NCBI RefSeq assembly: GCF_003996965.1
Contig: NZ_QWDM01000010.1
Span: 1 to 64,000 of the forward strand
DNA: 64,000 nucleotides
Direction: 5' to 3'
From: Flavobacterium cupreum
Lineage (GTDB): Bacteria; Bacteroidota; Bacteroidia; Flavobacteriales; Flavobacteriaceae
A model generated the notes under the pieces. The model searched no databases, was not told where the DNA came from, and worked only from the letters and a program-made list of their open reading frames with translations. Both the position numbers and the translations under genes were made by a program. Every line of letters begins with the position of its first letter. Within the stretch, counting starts at the first letter, position 1. This document shows, piece by piece, positions 24,932-32,793 of the stretch.

Positions 24932-25945
24932 ATGAAAGTATTGGTAACAGGAGGATTAGGATTTATCGGTTCACATACCGTAGTTGAATTGCAAAATGAA
25001 GGCTTTGAAGTTGTGATAATTGATGATCTTTCTAATGCTACAGAAGATGTTTTAAAAGGAATTGAGAAAATTACCGGTAAACTTCCGCTGTTTGAAAAAA
25101 TAGATTTACGGGAAAAAGCAGCAGTTCAGGATTTCTTTAAAAAACATTCTGATGTTACCGGAGTAATTCATTTTGCGGCTTCGAAAGCAGTGGGCGAAAG
25201 TGTCGAAAATCCCTTATTGTATTATGAAAACAACATTGGTACTCTAGTGTACTTGCTGCAGCAATTGCAACAAAAACCGGAGGCAAGTTTTATTTTTAGT
25301 TCATCCTGTACCGTTTACGGGCAGGCCGAAAAAATGCCAATTACAGAAGATGCCCCGATTCAGGCTGCAATGTCTCCTTATGGAAATACAAAGCAGATTG
25401 GGGAAGAAATTATTACCGATACCGCTAAAGTGACTAATATAAGCGCCATTTTACTGCGCTATTTTAATCCGGTTGGGGCGCATTCAAGTACGGAAATTGG
25501 AGAATTACCATTAGGGGTTCCTCAAAACCTGGTGCCTTTTATTACACAAACCGGAATGGGATTACGTAAGGAATTATCCGTTTTCGGAAATGACTATCCA
25601 ACTCCTGATGGAACGGCAGTCCGTGATTACATTCATGTTGTAGACTTGGCAAAAGCACACGTTATAGCGTTGCAGCGTCTGTTGAATAAAAAGAATCTTG
25701 TTAAAGTCGAGACTTTTAATTTAGGAACCGGGAAAGGAAGTTCCGTTCTTGAAGTCATCAACAGTTTTGAAAAAGTAAGCAACACCAAATTACCTTATAA
25801 AATTATGCCGCGCCGGGAAGGCGATATCACAGAGGCTTACGCTAATACAGATAAAGCAAATAATGTTCTGGGCTGGAAGGCACAATTAACATTAGACGAA
25901 GCAATGGCAAGCGCCTGGAAATGGGAACAAAAAGTACGATCGTAG
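24932..25945 (+). CDS. galE: UDP-glucose 4-epimerase
   Basis: A 337-residue extended short-chain dehydrogenase that interconverts UDP-glucose and UDP-galactose with bound NAD. The Rossmann motif GGLGFIGSH is at 7-15. The catalytic Ser/Tyr/Lys set is in SSSCTVYG (about 123-130) and Y150GNTK154. The GalE-specific RYFNPVGAH and GTAVRDYIHVVDLAKAH blocks are present. The start ATG is directly preceded by an inverted copy of the upstream tandem repeat, so its leader is unusual. The gene ends in a terminator at about 25978-26016. Confidence 0.95.
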   Translation: MKVLVTGGLGFIGSHTVVELQNEGFEVVIIDDLSNATEDVLKGIEKITGKLPLFEKIDLREKAAVQDFFKKHSDVTGVIHFAASKAVGESVENPLLYYENNIGTLVYLLQQLQQKPEASFIFSSSCTVYGQAEKMPITEDAPIQAAMSPYGNTKQIGEEIITDTAKVTNISAILLRYFNPVGAHSSTEIGELPLGVPQNLVPFITQTGMGLRKELSVFGNDYPTPDGTAVRDYIHVVDLAKAHVIALQRLLNKKNLVKVETFNLGTGKGSSVLEVINSFEKVSNTKLPYKIMPRREGDITEAYANTDKANNVLGWKAQLTLDEAMASAWKWEQKVRS

Positions 25946-25977
25946 AGATTCACAGCAATGCATCTTTACTGCAAACA

Positions 25978-26016
25978 AAAAATCCCGAATTATAGTAGTA
26001 TAGTTTGGGATTTTTT
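25978..26016 (+). terminator. Terminator of galE
   Basis: AAATCCCGAA pairs with TTTGGGATTT around a loop with an internal TATA/TATA pair; a T-run follows. Confidence 0.7.
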
Positions 26017-26039
26017 ATTTAAAAAGGAATTTAAGTATC

Positions 26040-26945
26040 ATGAAAAAAAGTTTAGATTATAAATTAATTTTTGCCTTAGCAGCCGTTGGCATTGTTTGGG
26101 GCACGACCTTTTTAGGAATTAGGGTTGCGGTAGAAACAATTCCGCCCTGGTTTGTAACTTCTATACGTCAGGGATTGGCAGGACTGATCGTAATGATTAT
26201 TTTATTGTTTAAAAAAGAACTGAAATGGATTGGCTGGAAAAATTTAAAACACCAGCTTGTTCCTGCAGTCCTAATGATTGTTATTGCTAACGGTTTTACA
26301 ACTGTTGCGGAGCAGAGTTTACCAAGCGGATTAGCATCTGTAATAAGTGCCATGTCTCCCATACTTATATTTATAGGAAGTATTTTGTTCGGATTGCAAA
26401 AAGCAAGTTCTAAGGGGTTTGCAGGTGTAGTTGTCGGATTTTCGGGTGTTGTCTTTATATTCAAAGACGGACTTCATTCCTTTTTAGATGCCGATTATAA
26501 AATTGGAGTTGTATTTATGATGCTGGCTATTTTGGCCTGGGCAGCCGGAACGATTTATACCAAAACGCATGCGTATAAAGGGAATAATATTGCGCTCAAT
26601 TTGTTCTATCAATTTACAATGGCATCCTGTATTCAGCTTGTTTTGGCTTTTATTTTTTCTCCAAATCCGGATTTGAGTTCATGGAGTTCAAGAAGTATTT
26701 TTGCTTCTTTGTATTTATCTGTTTTCGGATCAGTAATTGCATTTTTCTGTTATAATTATGCTTTAAAACATGTTACGGCAGTACAGGTTTCTATTCTGTC
26801 CTATGTCAATACAATCATTGCCGTTTTTTTAGGCTGGCTGCTTTTAGATGAAAAAATTACAGTCGATTTTATCATTGCGACGGTACTTATTATTTTGGGC
26901 GTTTTCATCATTAACTATAAAAAGAAAGAGAAAAATGTTTCCTAG
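26040..26945 (+). CDS. EamA/DMT-family transporter
   Basis: A 301-residue inner-membrane protein with about ten hydrophobic segments in two EamA repeats. The first repeat starts with ALAAVGIVWGTTFLGIRVAVETIPPWF and the second with MMLAILAWAAGTIYTK. This is the drug/metabolite transporter superfamily, usually exporters of amino acids or other small metabolites. The substrate is unknown. A charged KKKEK tail marks the cytoplasmic C-terminus. A terminator follows at about 26962-27003. Confidence 0.9.
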   Translation: MKKSLDYKLIFALAAVGIVWGTTFLGIRVAVETIPPWFVTSIRQGLAGLIVMIILLFKKELKWIGWKNLKHQLVPAVLMIVIANGFTTVAEQSLPSGLASVISAMSPILIFIGSILFGLQKASSKGFAGVVVGFSGVVFIFKDGLHSFLDADYKIGVVFMMLAILAWAAGTIYTKTHAYKGNNIALNLFYQFTMASCIQLVLAFIFSPNPDLSSWSSRSIFASLYLSVFGSVIAFFCYNYALKHVTAVQVSILSYVNTIIAVFLGWLLLDEKITVDFIIATVLIILGVFIINYKKKEKNVS

Positions 26946-26961
26946 ACATCTTTATCCCTCT

Positions 26962-27003
26962 AAAAAATCCCAATAATCAATTCTGGTCATTGGAATTTTT
27001 TTT
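26962..27003 (+). terminator. Terminator of the EamA transporter gene
   Basis: AAAAATCCCAAT pairs with ATTGGAATTTTT across a 14-nt loop, followed by more T. Confidence 0.65.
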
Positions 27004-27048
27004 GATTTAACGAAATTATCGTAAATTCGTTATCTAAAGATTTGGATT

Positions 27049-27246
27049 ATGAATGAGAAGAATGAAAATCAGAAAAATAATAAGGTAGAAGAACCTGCAG
27101 TAGAATACGAAGTTCAGAAACCAAGAATTAATAGAATTGATCCTGATACTTTTGATTTTGATGCCGAGTTTGAAAAAGGTTTAACGCCTGAGGAATTTAA
27201 AGCTGAGATGGCTAAAAGAATAAAAGCGTATCCTTGGAAAAAATAA
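27049..27246 (+). CDS. Small putative antitoxin of a ParE-like pair
   Basis: A 65-residue, highly charged protein. The first 25 residues are Asn/Glu/Lys-rich and probably disordered. The rest (RINRIDPDTFDFDAEFEKGLTPEEFKAEMAKRI) looks helical. It resembles no DNA-binding fold that I can name. Its stop codon overlaps the start of the next gene by 13 nt, which means translational coupling. That second gene is ParE/RelE-like, so the antitoxin role is inferred from position, size and charge. Confidence 0.6.
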   Translation: MNEKNENQKNNKVEEPAVEYEVQKPRINRIDPDTFDFDAEFEKGLTPEEFKAEMAKRIKAYPWKK

Positions 27247-27551
27247 TTTTTGAAAATGATGTTCTGGAATATTTTGATGATTTAGTATTTACGCTTTTTA
27301 AAAAAGAATATTTTGGTTTTGCTCAGTCAGCTCAAAATTATGCTGATAAAATAGTTGATTTTATAATTTCAGATATTTCAAATTTCCCTCATAAGAAAAC
27401 CCCTGAAACACTACAATATTTAGGTTCAAATTATATTTTTTATAAACCCAACCCCAAAACAACCGGGTACATATTCTTTGAAAAAAGAGATCAAAACTAC
27501 CTAATTACCGGAATTACAAATAATTATTGCAAAGAAGCTAAAGAACTATAA
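27234..27551 (+). CDS. ParE/RelE-like toxin (TTG start)
   Basis: A 105-residue protein with the layout of the type II ParE/RelE toxin fold: two N-terminal helices (DVLEYFDDLVFTLFKKEYFGF, then SAQNYADKIVDFIISDI) followed by beta strands (SNYIFYKPN, TGYIFFEKRDQNYLITGITNNYC). It starts at TTG within the last codons of the small upstream gene; no in-frame ATG is near. If this fold call holds, it would poison gyrase or cleave ribosome-bound mRNA. I cannot see which. The pair closes with a strong terminator. Confidence 0.65.
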   Translation: MEKIIFENDVLEYFDDLVFTLFKKEYFGFAQSAQNYADKIVDFIISDISNFPHKKTPETLQYLGSNYIFYKPNPKTTGYIFFEKRDQNYLITGITNNYCKEAKEL

Positions 27552-27555
27552 AAAC

Positions 27556-27589
27556 AAAACCTCATAAATCAAATTTATGAGGTTTTTTT
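27556..27589 (+). terminator. Terminator of the toxin-antitoxin-like pair
   Basis: AACCTCATAAAT-caa-ATTTATGAGGTT, a perfect 12-bp stem, followed by seven T. Confidence 0.9.
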
Positions 27590-27640
27590 ATGCGTATAGC
27601 TTTCAACTGAAAACTAAAAACTGCGACTGACCACTAAAAA

Positions 27641-28516
27641 TTAAGCATTCGCAGTAACAGCTTCCTTGTCAATTTTATTAATCAGACCCGCTAAAACTTT
27701 TCCTGGTCCGACTTCAGTAAACAAAGTGGCACCGTCAGCAATCATTTGTTGTACAGATTGTGTCCATTTTACAGGCGCTGTCAATTGTATGATTAAGTTC
27801 TTTTTGATTTCGTTTGCATCAGAGACAGCGCTTGCCGTTACATTTTGATACACCGGACAAATAGGGGCAGAGAATGTAGTTGCTTCAATCGCCGCAGCCA
27901 GTTCTTCTCTTGCAGGTTCCATCATTGGGGAATGAAAAGCTCCTCCGACAGGTAAAATCAAAGCGCGTTTTGCTCCGGCAGCTTTCATCGCTTCGCAGGC
28001 TTTTTCAACAGCACCAGTTTCTCCTGAAATAACCAGTTGTCCCGGACAGTTGTAATTGGCAGCAACTACAACTCCGTCAATAGAAGCACAAACTTCTTCC
28101 ACAACATTATCGGCTAAACCTAAAACAGCAGCCATTGTAGATGGAGTGATTTCACAGGCTTTCTGCATCGCTAAAGCACGTTGGGAAACTAATTTAAGTC
28201 CGTCTTCAAAAGACAAGGTTCCGTTGGCAACCAATGCTGAAAATTCTCCTAAAGAATGTCCTGCAACCATTTCCGGTTTAAAATTTTCGCCTAAAGTTTT
28301 GGCTAAAATAACCGAATGTAAAAAAACGGCCGGCTGTGTCACTTTTGTTTCTTTTAGTTCTTCGGTTGTACCGTCAAACATGATATCTGTAATTCTAAAA
28401 CCTAAAATTTCATTGGCTTTTTCGAATAGTTCTTTGGCTAAAGCCGATGTTTCATATAAGTCTTTGCCCATTCCTGTAAACTGTGCGCCCTGACCCGGAA
28501 ATACGTATGCTTTCAT
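27641..28516 (-). CDS. fabD: Malonyl-CoA:ACP transacylase
   Basis: A 291-residue FabD that moves malonyl groups from CoA to acyl carrier protein to start fatty acid elongation. The nucleophile elbow GHSLGE puts Ser88 at the active site; the partner histidine is in GGAFHSPMM. The N-terminal FPGQGAQ and the QPAVFLHSV block are standard. It is cytoplasmic. TATTTTTG on the minus strand at 28572-28579 is a likely -7 box giving a leader of about 50 nt. The sequence is complete. Confidence 0.96.
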   Translation of the reverse strand: MKAYVFPGQGAQFTGMGKDLYETSALAKELFEKANEILGFRITDIMFDGTTEELKETKVTQPAVFLHSVILAKTLGENFKPEMVAGHSLGEFSALVANGTLSFEDGLKLVSQRALAMQKACEITPSTMAAVLGLADNVVEEVCASIDGVVVAANYNCPGQLVISGETGAVEKACEAMKAAGAKRALILPVGGAFHSPMMEPAREELAAAIEATTFSAPICPVYQNVTASAVSDANEIKKNLIIQLTAPVKWTQSVQQMIADGATLFTEVGPGKVLAGLINKIDKEAVTANA

Positions 28517-28587
28517 TTCTCTAATTTAAAGTTGAATTTTTCTGAATTGAAAATTAGTTTCAATTGAAAGGCAAAAATAGTATTTTT

Positions 28588-28950
28588 TTAGCTCGTATAA
28601 TCCTTAAACATGTAAATCCATAATAATCTTGAAAATCGGAGATTGAAAAATGACAAACAGATAATTACAGCAGCGATAATCGGAATAATTCTCAAATCGA
28701 ATGTTTTTTCGAAAAAGAACTGAGCAACGCAATAAGTCGCAATCCCCTGTGCAACTGTTAATCCGTAGTTTACATACATGGCGCCAAAAAAATAACCCGG
28801 TTCTTTTTGGAACTTATAATTACAGTGACTGCAGTATTCATTCATTTTTGGAAAGCCGACATTCAGGAATATATTTTTGTCTTTAAAAACTTTTCCCTTG
28901 TGACAATTCGGACATTCATTTTTCAAAATATGGACTAGTTTACTTGACAT
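28588..28950 (-). CDS. DUF983 membrane protein
   Basis: A 120-residue protein with two N-terminal CxxC pairs (CPNCHKG at about 13-16 and CSHCNYK at about 40-43) that probably bind zinc. The DUF983 signature EPGYFFGAMYVNYG is followed by two or three membrane segments. It is found widely in Bacteroidota and Alphaproteobacteria, and its role is unknown. TACCTTTG on the minus strand at 28973-28980 is a plausible -7 box. It is divergent from the AraC-type regulator. Confidence 0.88.
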   Translation of the reverse strand: MSSKLVHILKNECPNCHKGKVFKDKNIFLNVGFPKMNEYCSHCNYKFQKEPGYFFGAMYVNYGLTVAQGIATYCVAQFFFEKTFDLRIIPIIAAVIICLSFFNLRFSRLLWIYMFKDYTS

Positions 28951-29045
28951 GACGTTGTTCTTTTTATTTATACAAAGGTATTTCAGAATCTATTAAAAGT
29001 CTTTTTTATATCTTCGCTGATTATAGGACAATAAAGACATTTGTT

Positions 29046-29906
29046 ATGAGAAAATATCCAATTTACAGTGTCAGGAATTTTAGTTGTAACGATATTCATC
29101 GTGATTTTTATGTGAATACTTTTAACGAACATCTAAAAAGCCACAGTTTTATCGAAGAGCCGCATCGGCATGATTCCTATTTAATGGTTTTTTTTACAAA
29201 TGGTTCGGGAATTCACGAAATTGATTTTGATCGCTTTGAAATAAAAAAAGGAAGCTTATTCGTTTTGCAGCCCGGACAAATGCATCATTGGAATTTGTCT
29301 GATGATATTGAAGGTTTTGTAATTATCTTTTCGCAGGAGCTTTATAATCTGTATTTTGGGCAAAAAAAAATCAATGATTATAACTTTTATAATTCTATTT
29401 TGAATAGACCTGAAGTGTTTTTTGAAACAGATGAATTTTCTAAAATTTTGCCTTACTTTGATTTACTGACTCAGGAAAACAGTCAGGAGAATAAATATCA
29501 GTTAGATAAAATGTTGAATTTGTTAGACTGCATTCACATCGAGATTGCCCGAAAATACAATGAAACGTATTCCCATCAGACCCATTCCTATAATATAAAA
29601 ATCAGTGCATTTGAAATTCTTTTAGAGCAACATTTTAAAATTCAGAAACTGCCATCTTTTTATGCAGAACAACTGCATATTACCTTAAAGCATCTGAACA
29701 GGATTTGTAATGAAATTTTACAAAAAACAGCCACGGAAGTTATTATGGATCGTGTAATCCTCGAAATAAAACGAATGCTGACCGATAAACAGTTAGCTGT
29801 AAATGAAATCGCTTATGCTGTTGGTTACGAAGATTATTCCTATTTCTCCAGAGTCTTCAAAAAACAGACAGGAATGTCGCCAACGGAGTTTAGAAATATA
29901 AAATAA
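29046..29906 (+). CDS. AraC-family transcriptional regulator
   Basis: A 286-residue regulator. Residues about 30-100 form a cupin-like sensor (EPHRHDSYLMVFFTNGSGIHEID, then GSLFVLQPGQMHHW). Residues about 185-286 carry the tandem AraC helix-turn-helix, ending LAVNEIAYAVGYEDYSYFSRVFKKQTGMSPTEFR, which is the family consensus. The ligand is unknown. It lies upstream of the yceI and pirin genes on the opposite strand, which share an operator-like palindrome; whether this protein binds there is untested. Confidence 0.92.
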   Translation: MRKYPIYSVRNFSCNDIHRDFYVNTFNEHLKSHSFIEEPHRHDSYLMVFFTNGSGIHEIDFDRFEIKKGSLFVLQPGQMHHWNLSDDIEGFVIIFSQELYNLYFGQKKINDYNFYNSILNRPEVFFETDEFSKILPYFDLLTQENSQENKYQLDKMLNLLDCIHIEIARKYNETYSHQTHSYNIKISAFEILLEQHFKIQKLPSFYAEQLHITLKHLNRICNEILQKTATEVIMDRVILEIKRMLTDKQLAVNEIAYAVGYEDYSYFSRVFKKQTGMSPTEFRNIK

Positions 29907-29907
29907 A

Positions 29908-30240
29908 CCTTCGACTTCGCTCATATTAACACCAAAAACTGCGACTGAATACCCAAAATTTGTCAGGCTGAGCGGAGTCGAAACCCCTTTTTCGAATGAT
30001 CAGTTTCTACTTAAATTTTCGGTAAAAATATCAATTCGTGCTAAATTGTGCAATTCGTGGCAAACTAAAAAACAAAAGCCTTCGACTTCGCTCAGGATGA
30101 CAATCGTATTGATTAGAAATAATGCTTATGTCAGGCTGAGCGGAGTCGAAGCCCTTTTTCGAATGATCGGTTTCTACTTAAATTTTCAATAAAAATATCA
30201 ATTCGTGCTAATTCGTGCAATTCGTGGCAAACCAAAAAAA
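29908..30240. repeat. 171-bp tandem duplication of palindromic intergenic repeats
   Basis: Two diverged copies start at 29908 and 30079. Each has an inverted pair CTTCGACTTCGCTCA...TGAGCGGAGTCGAA (arms about 16 bp), then TTCGAATGATCRGTTTCTACTT and an AATTCGTGCTAA...GCAATTCGTGGCAAAC block. The first part recurs at 58832-58893. This fills the 399-bp gap between araC-type and yceI genes. Confidence 0.9.
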
Positions 30241-30275
30241 AAAAGCCTGTACTTCCTAAAAAAATACAGGCTTTT
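30241..30275 (-). terminator. Terminator of the YceI gene
   Basis: AAAAGCCTGTA and TACAGGCTTTT form an 11-bp perfect stem; an A-run precedes it, which is a T-run on the minus strand. Confidence 0.88.
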
Positions 30276-30305
30276 AACCAACCAAATTAAAACCTAATAT
30301 TCTGA

Positions 30306-30839
30306 TTATGCTTGTTTAGCAAATTGCAATTCAATGTTCAGTTTTACTTCTTCCCCAACCAAAACACCACCGGTTTCAAGAGCAGAGTTCCAGTTTAATC
30401 CCCAGTCCTTACGGTTAATTTTTCCTTCAATGCTTAAACCAACTTTTGTATTTCCCCATGGATCAGTCATGATTCCGCTGAAGTCTACCGGAAATGTCAC
30501 AGATTTAGAAACACCTTTAATAGTTAAGTCTCCGGTGATTTCATAATCTCCAGCATCAATTTTTTTGAATGAAGTAGATTTGAAAGTTAATTTAGGGTTG
30601 TTCTCAGCGTCAAAAAAATCAGCGCTTCTTAAATGTCCGTCTCTGTCTGCATTTGCAGTGTCGATAGAAGCGATATCACCTGAAAATTCGATTGCAGCAT
30701 TTTCGAAGTCATTATCTTCTGTAGTAATTGTTGCATCGTAAGTTCCAAATTTTCCTGAAACATTTGTAAACATCATGTGTTTAACTTTAAAACCAATTTC
30801 TGAATGTGTTGGGTCAATTGCCCATTTTGTAGTTGCCAT
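30306..30839 (-). CDS. YceI-family protein
   Basis: A 177-residue lipocalin-like YceI protein, a fold that binds polyisoprenoid or other lipids. It opens TKWAIDPTHSEIGFKVKHM and ends with GVLVGEEVKLNIELQF, both family marks. Unlike E. coli YceI it has no signal peptide (MATTKW start), so it is probably cytoplasmic. The promoter box TAACTTTG is at 30881-30888 on the minus strand. It is preceded by a 16-bp palindrome that is shared, at identical spacing, with the pirin gene. Confidence 0.93.
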   Translation of the reverse strand: MATTKWAIDPTHSEIGFKVKHMMFTNVSGKFGTYDATITTEDNDFENAAIEFSGDIASIDTANADRDGHLRSADFFDAENNPKLTFKSTSFKKIDAGDYEITGDLTIKGVSKSVTFPVDFSGIMTDPWGNTKVGLSIEGKINRKDWGLNWNSALETGGVLVGEEVKLNIELQFAKQA

Positions 30840-30880
30840 AATTTTATTTTTTAAATAATAATAATTTCATTTTGATAGGA

Positions 30881-30926
30881 CAAAGTTACGCTGGTAGTAA
30901 TCGAAAGGCACTTAACCTAGATTAAG
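30881..30926 (-). promoter_or_regulatory. yceI promoter with palindromic operator
   Basis: On the minus strand the -7 box is TAACTTTG (30881-30888). CTTAATCTAGGTTAAG (30911-30926) has CTTAA/TTAAG arms centred about 30 bp upstream of the -7 box, in place of a TTG -33 element. The same layout occurs at 32005-32050. Confidence 0.7.
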
Positions 30927-30980
30927 AAATGCAAATAGAATCTTTACGCTTTATTTCTTCAGGATTGAGAATAGCCTTTG

Positions 30981-31113
30981 TTTCTCGCAGATTTTGCAGA
31001 TCTATTTTATAGTGTAATTATAATAATCTTCACATATCAGATTTTTTTTAAAAAGTGTATTTGAACTCAGGCAATGAATAAAAATCTGCTCCATCTGCAA
31101 AATCTGCGAGAGA
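30981..31113. repeat. Inverted-repeat element (CGCAGATTTTGCAGAT family)
   Basis: Twenty-one-bp arms at 30981-31001 and 31093-31113 are 20/21 complementary and enclose 91 bp of AT-rich sequence. Related copies lie at 36122-36200 and near 40380. It occupies the 420-bp gap between the pirin gene end and the yceI promoter; I see no gene there. Confidence 0.85.
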
Positions 31114-31259
31114 CCTTTTTCATTCTGTCTCTTTTAATGTAATGACGTTTTTCAAAGTCTCAGGGTAATTTCGTGAAGCTGTGAAAAAGAGAAACGATAA
31201 CAATCTGGCAAGCAGATGTATTATCGTTTCCTGAAAAAAAAGTATGTGTTGTTTGTGAA

Positions 31260-31976
31260 TTAATAGTTCATCGGAACATCCATCAATAAAAATTCAGCAT
31301 CCGTGTTTGCCTGTATGTTTAAAAGGTCTGTCCCTGAAATTCCAACCGCATCACGAGTGTTTAATTCCTGACCGTTGATGGTTACGTTTCCTTTTAGTAC
31401 AAAAGCGTAAACTCCATTTCCTTCTTTTTTAATTTTGTATTCAGCCGTTACTCCGGAGTCAAAATTCCCCATATTGAACCAGGCATCCTGATGAATCCAA
31501 ACTCCTTCGTCGTCTTCATTTGGAGATAAAATCTGAGAAAGTTTATTGTGTCTGTCAGCCACATTAAGCGTGATTTGCTGGTAACGCGGATCTACATTTC
31601 TTTTGTTTGGAAACAGCCAGATTTGCAATAATTTAGTCTGTTGGTCTGCATTTGGATTGAACTCGCTATGCTGAACTCCTGTTCCGGCACTCATTACCTG
31701 AATATCACCATTTTTGATGATCTCGGTATTTCCCATGCTGTCTTTGTGTGCTAAATCGCCTTCCAGCGGAATAGTAATAATTTCCATATTATCATGAGGA
31801 TGCGTTCCAAAACCCATTCCTCCGGCAATAGTGTCATCGTTTAAAACACGAAGTGCCCCAAACTGAATTCTGTCCGGATTGTACCAGCTTGCAAAACTAA
31901 AACTGTGATAAGCGTTAAGCCATCCATGATTTGCATTTCCTCTGGTTTCCGCTTTATGTAATACTATATTTTCCAT
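31260..31976 (-). CDS. Pirin-family (YhhW-like) cupin protein
   Basis: A 238-residue two-cupin pirin. The metal-binding set is His59, His61 (FGTHPHDNMEI), His103 and Glu105 (GVQHSEFN), all present. Related proteins have quercetin dioxygenase activity or act as redox-sensing regulators. Which applies here cannot be read. It is cytoplasmic. The TAAATTTG -7 box and the palindrome upstream are shared in position with the yceI gene, so the two are probably controlled together. Confidence 0.93.
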   Translation of the reverse strand: MENIVLHKAETRGNANHGWLNAYHSFSFASWYNPDRIQFGALRVLNDDTIAGGMGFGTHPHDNMEIITIPLEGDLAHKDSMGNTEIIKNGDIQVMSAGTGVQHSEFNPNADQQTKLLQIWLFPNKRNVDPRYQQITLNVADRHNKLSQILSPNEDDEGVWIHQDAWFNMGNFDSGVTAEYKIKKEGNGVYAFVLKGNVTINGQELNTRDAVGISGTDLLNIQANTDAEFLLMDVPMNY

Positions 31977-32004
31977 GATCTGTGTGTTTTGTTATTTTAT
32001 AGTA

Positions 32005-32050
32005 CAAATTTACGATCAACAGGGACGAAAAGCACTTAATGTAGATTAAG
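32005..32050 (-). promoter_or_regulatory. Pirin gene promoter with palindromic operator
   Basis: On the minus strand the -7 box is TAAATTTG (32005-32012) and the palindrome is CTTAATCTACATTAAG (32035-32050). A CGAAAAGCA segment and a 13-nt spacer separate them exactly as upstream of yceI. Confidence 0.7.
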
Positions 32051-32160
32051 AAAGATTATGAGGTTTTAAGGGGCTAAGATTCTAAGGTTTTTTTTTTGAA
32101 GCAGAAATTTTGGTTTTCAAAAGACGTCCGGTCCCGCTATCCGTTTCAATCTTTTGCGCC

Positions 32161-32178
32161 TCCCGATAGCTATCGGGA
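32161..32178. repeat. Perfect 18-bp palindrome
   Basis: TCCCGATAGCTATCGGGA, embedded in a common Flavobacterium intergenic repeat (CAATCTTTTGCGCC before it, GGCACAAAAGGATTTCCACT after it). Part of the same repeat is at about 3160-3190, and a related short palindrome is at 21000-21013. Confidence 0.85.
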
Positions 32179-32290
32179 CGGCACAAAAGGATTTCCACTT
32201 CTATCGGGGCTAAATTATAAGTTTTATTTTTTATAAGAAGGTGCAAAGGTTTAAAGTTGCAGAGGTGCAAAGGTTTTGCCATTCAGTTTT

Positions 32291-32386
32291 TCATCTCGAC
32301 GAAGGAGAGATCACATTAGAAACGTCGATCCAATAATCTCCAATCTTTATCGAGCTGCTTGTGTGATCTCTCCTTCGTCGAGATGA
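32291..32386. repeat. 96-bp MITE-like element with perfect 25-bp inverted ends
   Basis: The arm at 32291-32315 (starting TCATCTCGACGAAGGAGAG) is exactly complementary to 32362-32386. A 46-bp centre contains CAATCTTTATCGAG. A sibling is at 40456-40557. With the 18-bp palindrome this accounts for most of the 451-bp gap 31977-32427. Confidence 0.93.
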
Positions 32387-32427
32387 CAAGATTGTGATGA
32401 ATCATTATTTGAAAGTAAAAACCTGAA

Positions 32428-32787
32428 TTATTTAATCCTAATCAATTTCCCTTTTCCAGTTACTTCATCAAGATAATTTGCAGCCGGACTTTTCTTATTA
32501 TGCATATAAAACAAAATAGTATCTTTTTTGATCTGATCTTTTGAAATGCTTATAATTAAATCAGTATTTATGAAATTGTCTAATAGGATTGTGTTGTCAT
32601 AAGAAATTTTTCCTTTTGGCAAATACTTGTTATCAAACACAAAAACACTATCCTTAAAAGTGATTTTATCTTTTGGGATGTATACATTGTTTTCTTCTAT
32701 TAAATAACTATAGCGTCCGGTAAGTTTGTCTGTGGTCTGGTTTAAGCTGATAAAAAGCAGCGTTATTATTATAGATAAATATTTCAT
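32428..32787 (-). CDS. Hypothetical secreted protein
   Basis: A 119-residue protein with a short N-terminal hydrophobic segment (MKYLSIIITLLFISL) that is probably a signal peptide. The rest is beta-rich (LTGRYSYLIEENNVYIPKDKITFKDSVFVFDN) and I recognise no family. It starts 6 bp after the stop of the ScfR-type regulator on the same strand, so it is probably in that transcript. No function can be offered. Confidence 0.65.
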   Translation of the reverse strand: MKYLSIIITLLFISLNQTTDKLTGRYSYLIEENNVYIPKDKITFKDSVFVFDNKYLPKGKISYDNTILLDNFINTDLIISISKDQIKKDTILFYMHNKKSPAANYLDEVTGKGKLIRIK

Positions 32788-32793
32788 AATTTT

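Noticed and set aside
28056..28493. 145-codon plus-strand frame
   Set aside because: It is antisense to fabD, whose protein is fully conserved; the frame's Ser/Thr/Lys-rich translation resembles no family.
32082..32282. 66-codon minus-strand frame
   Set aside because: It is composed of dispersed intergenic repeat containing the 18-bp palindrome, so it is not a gene.
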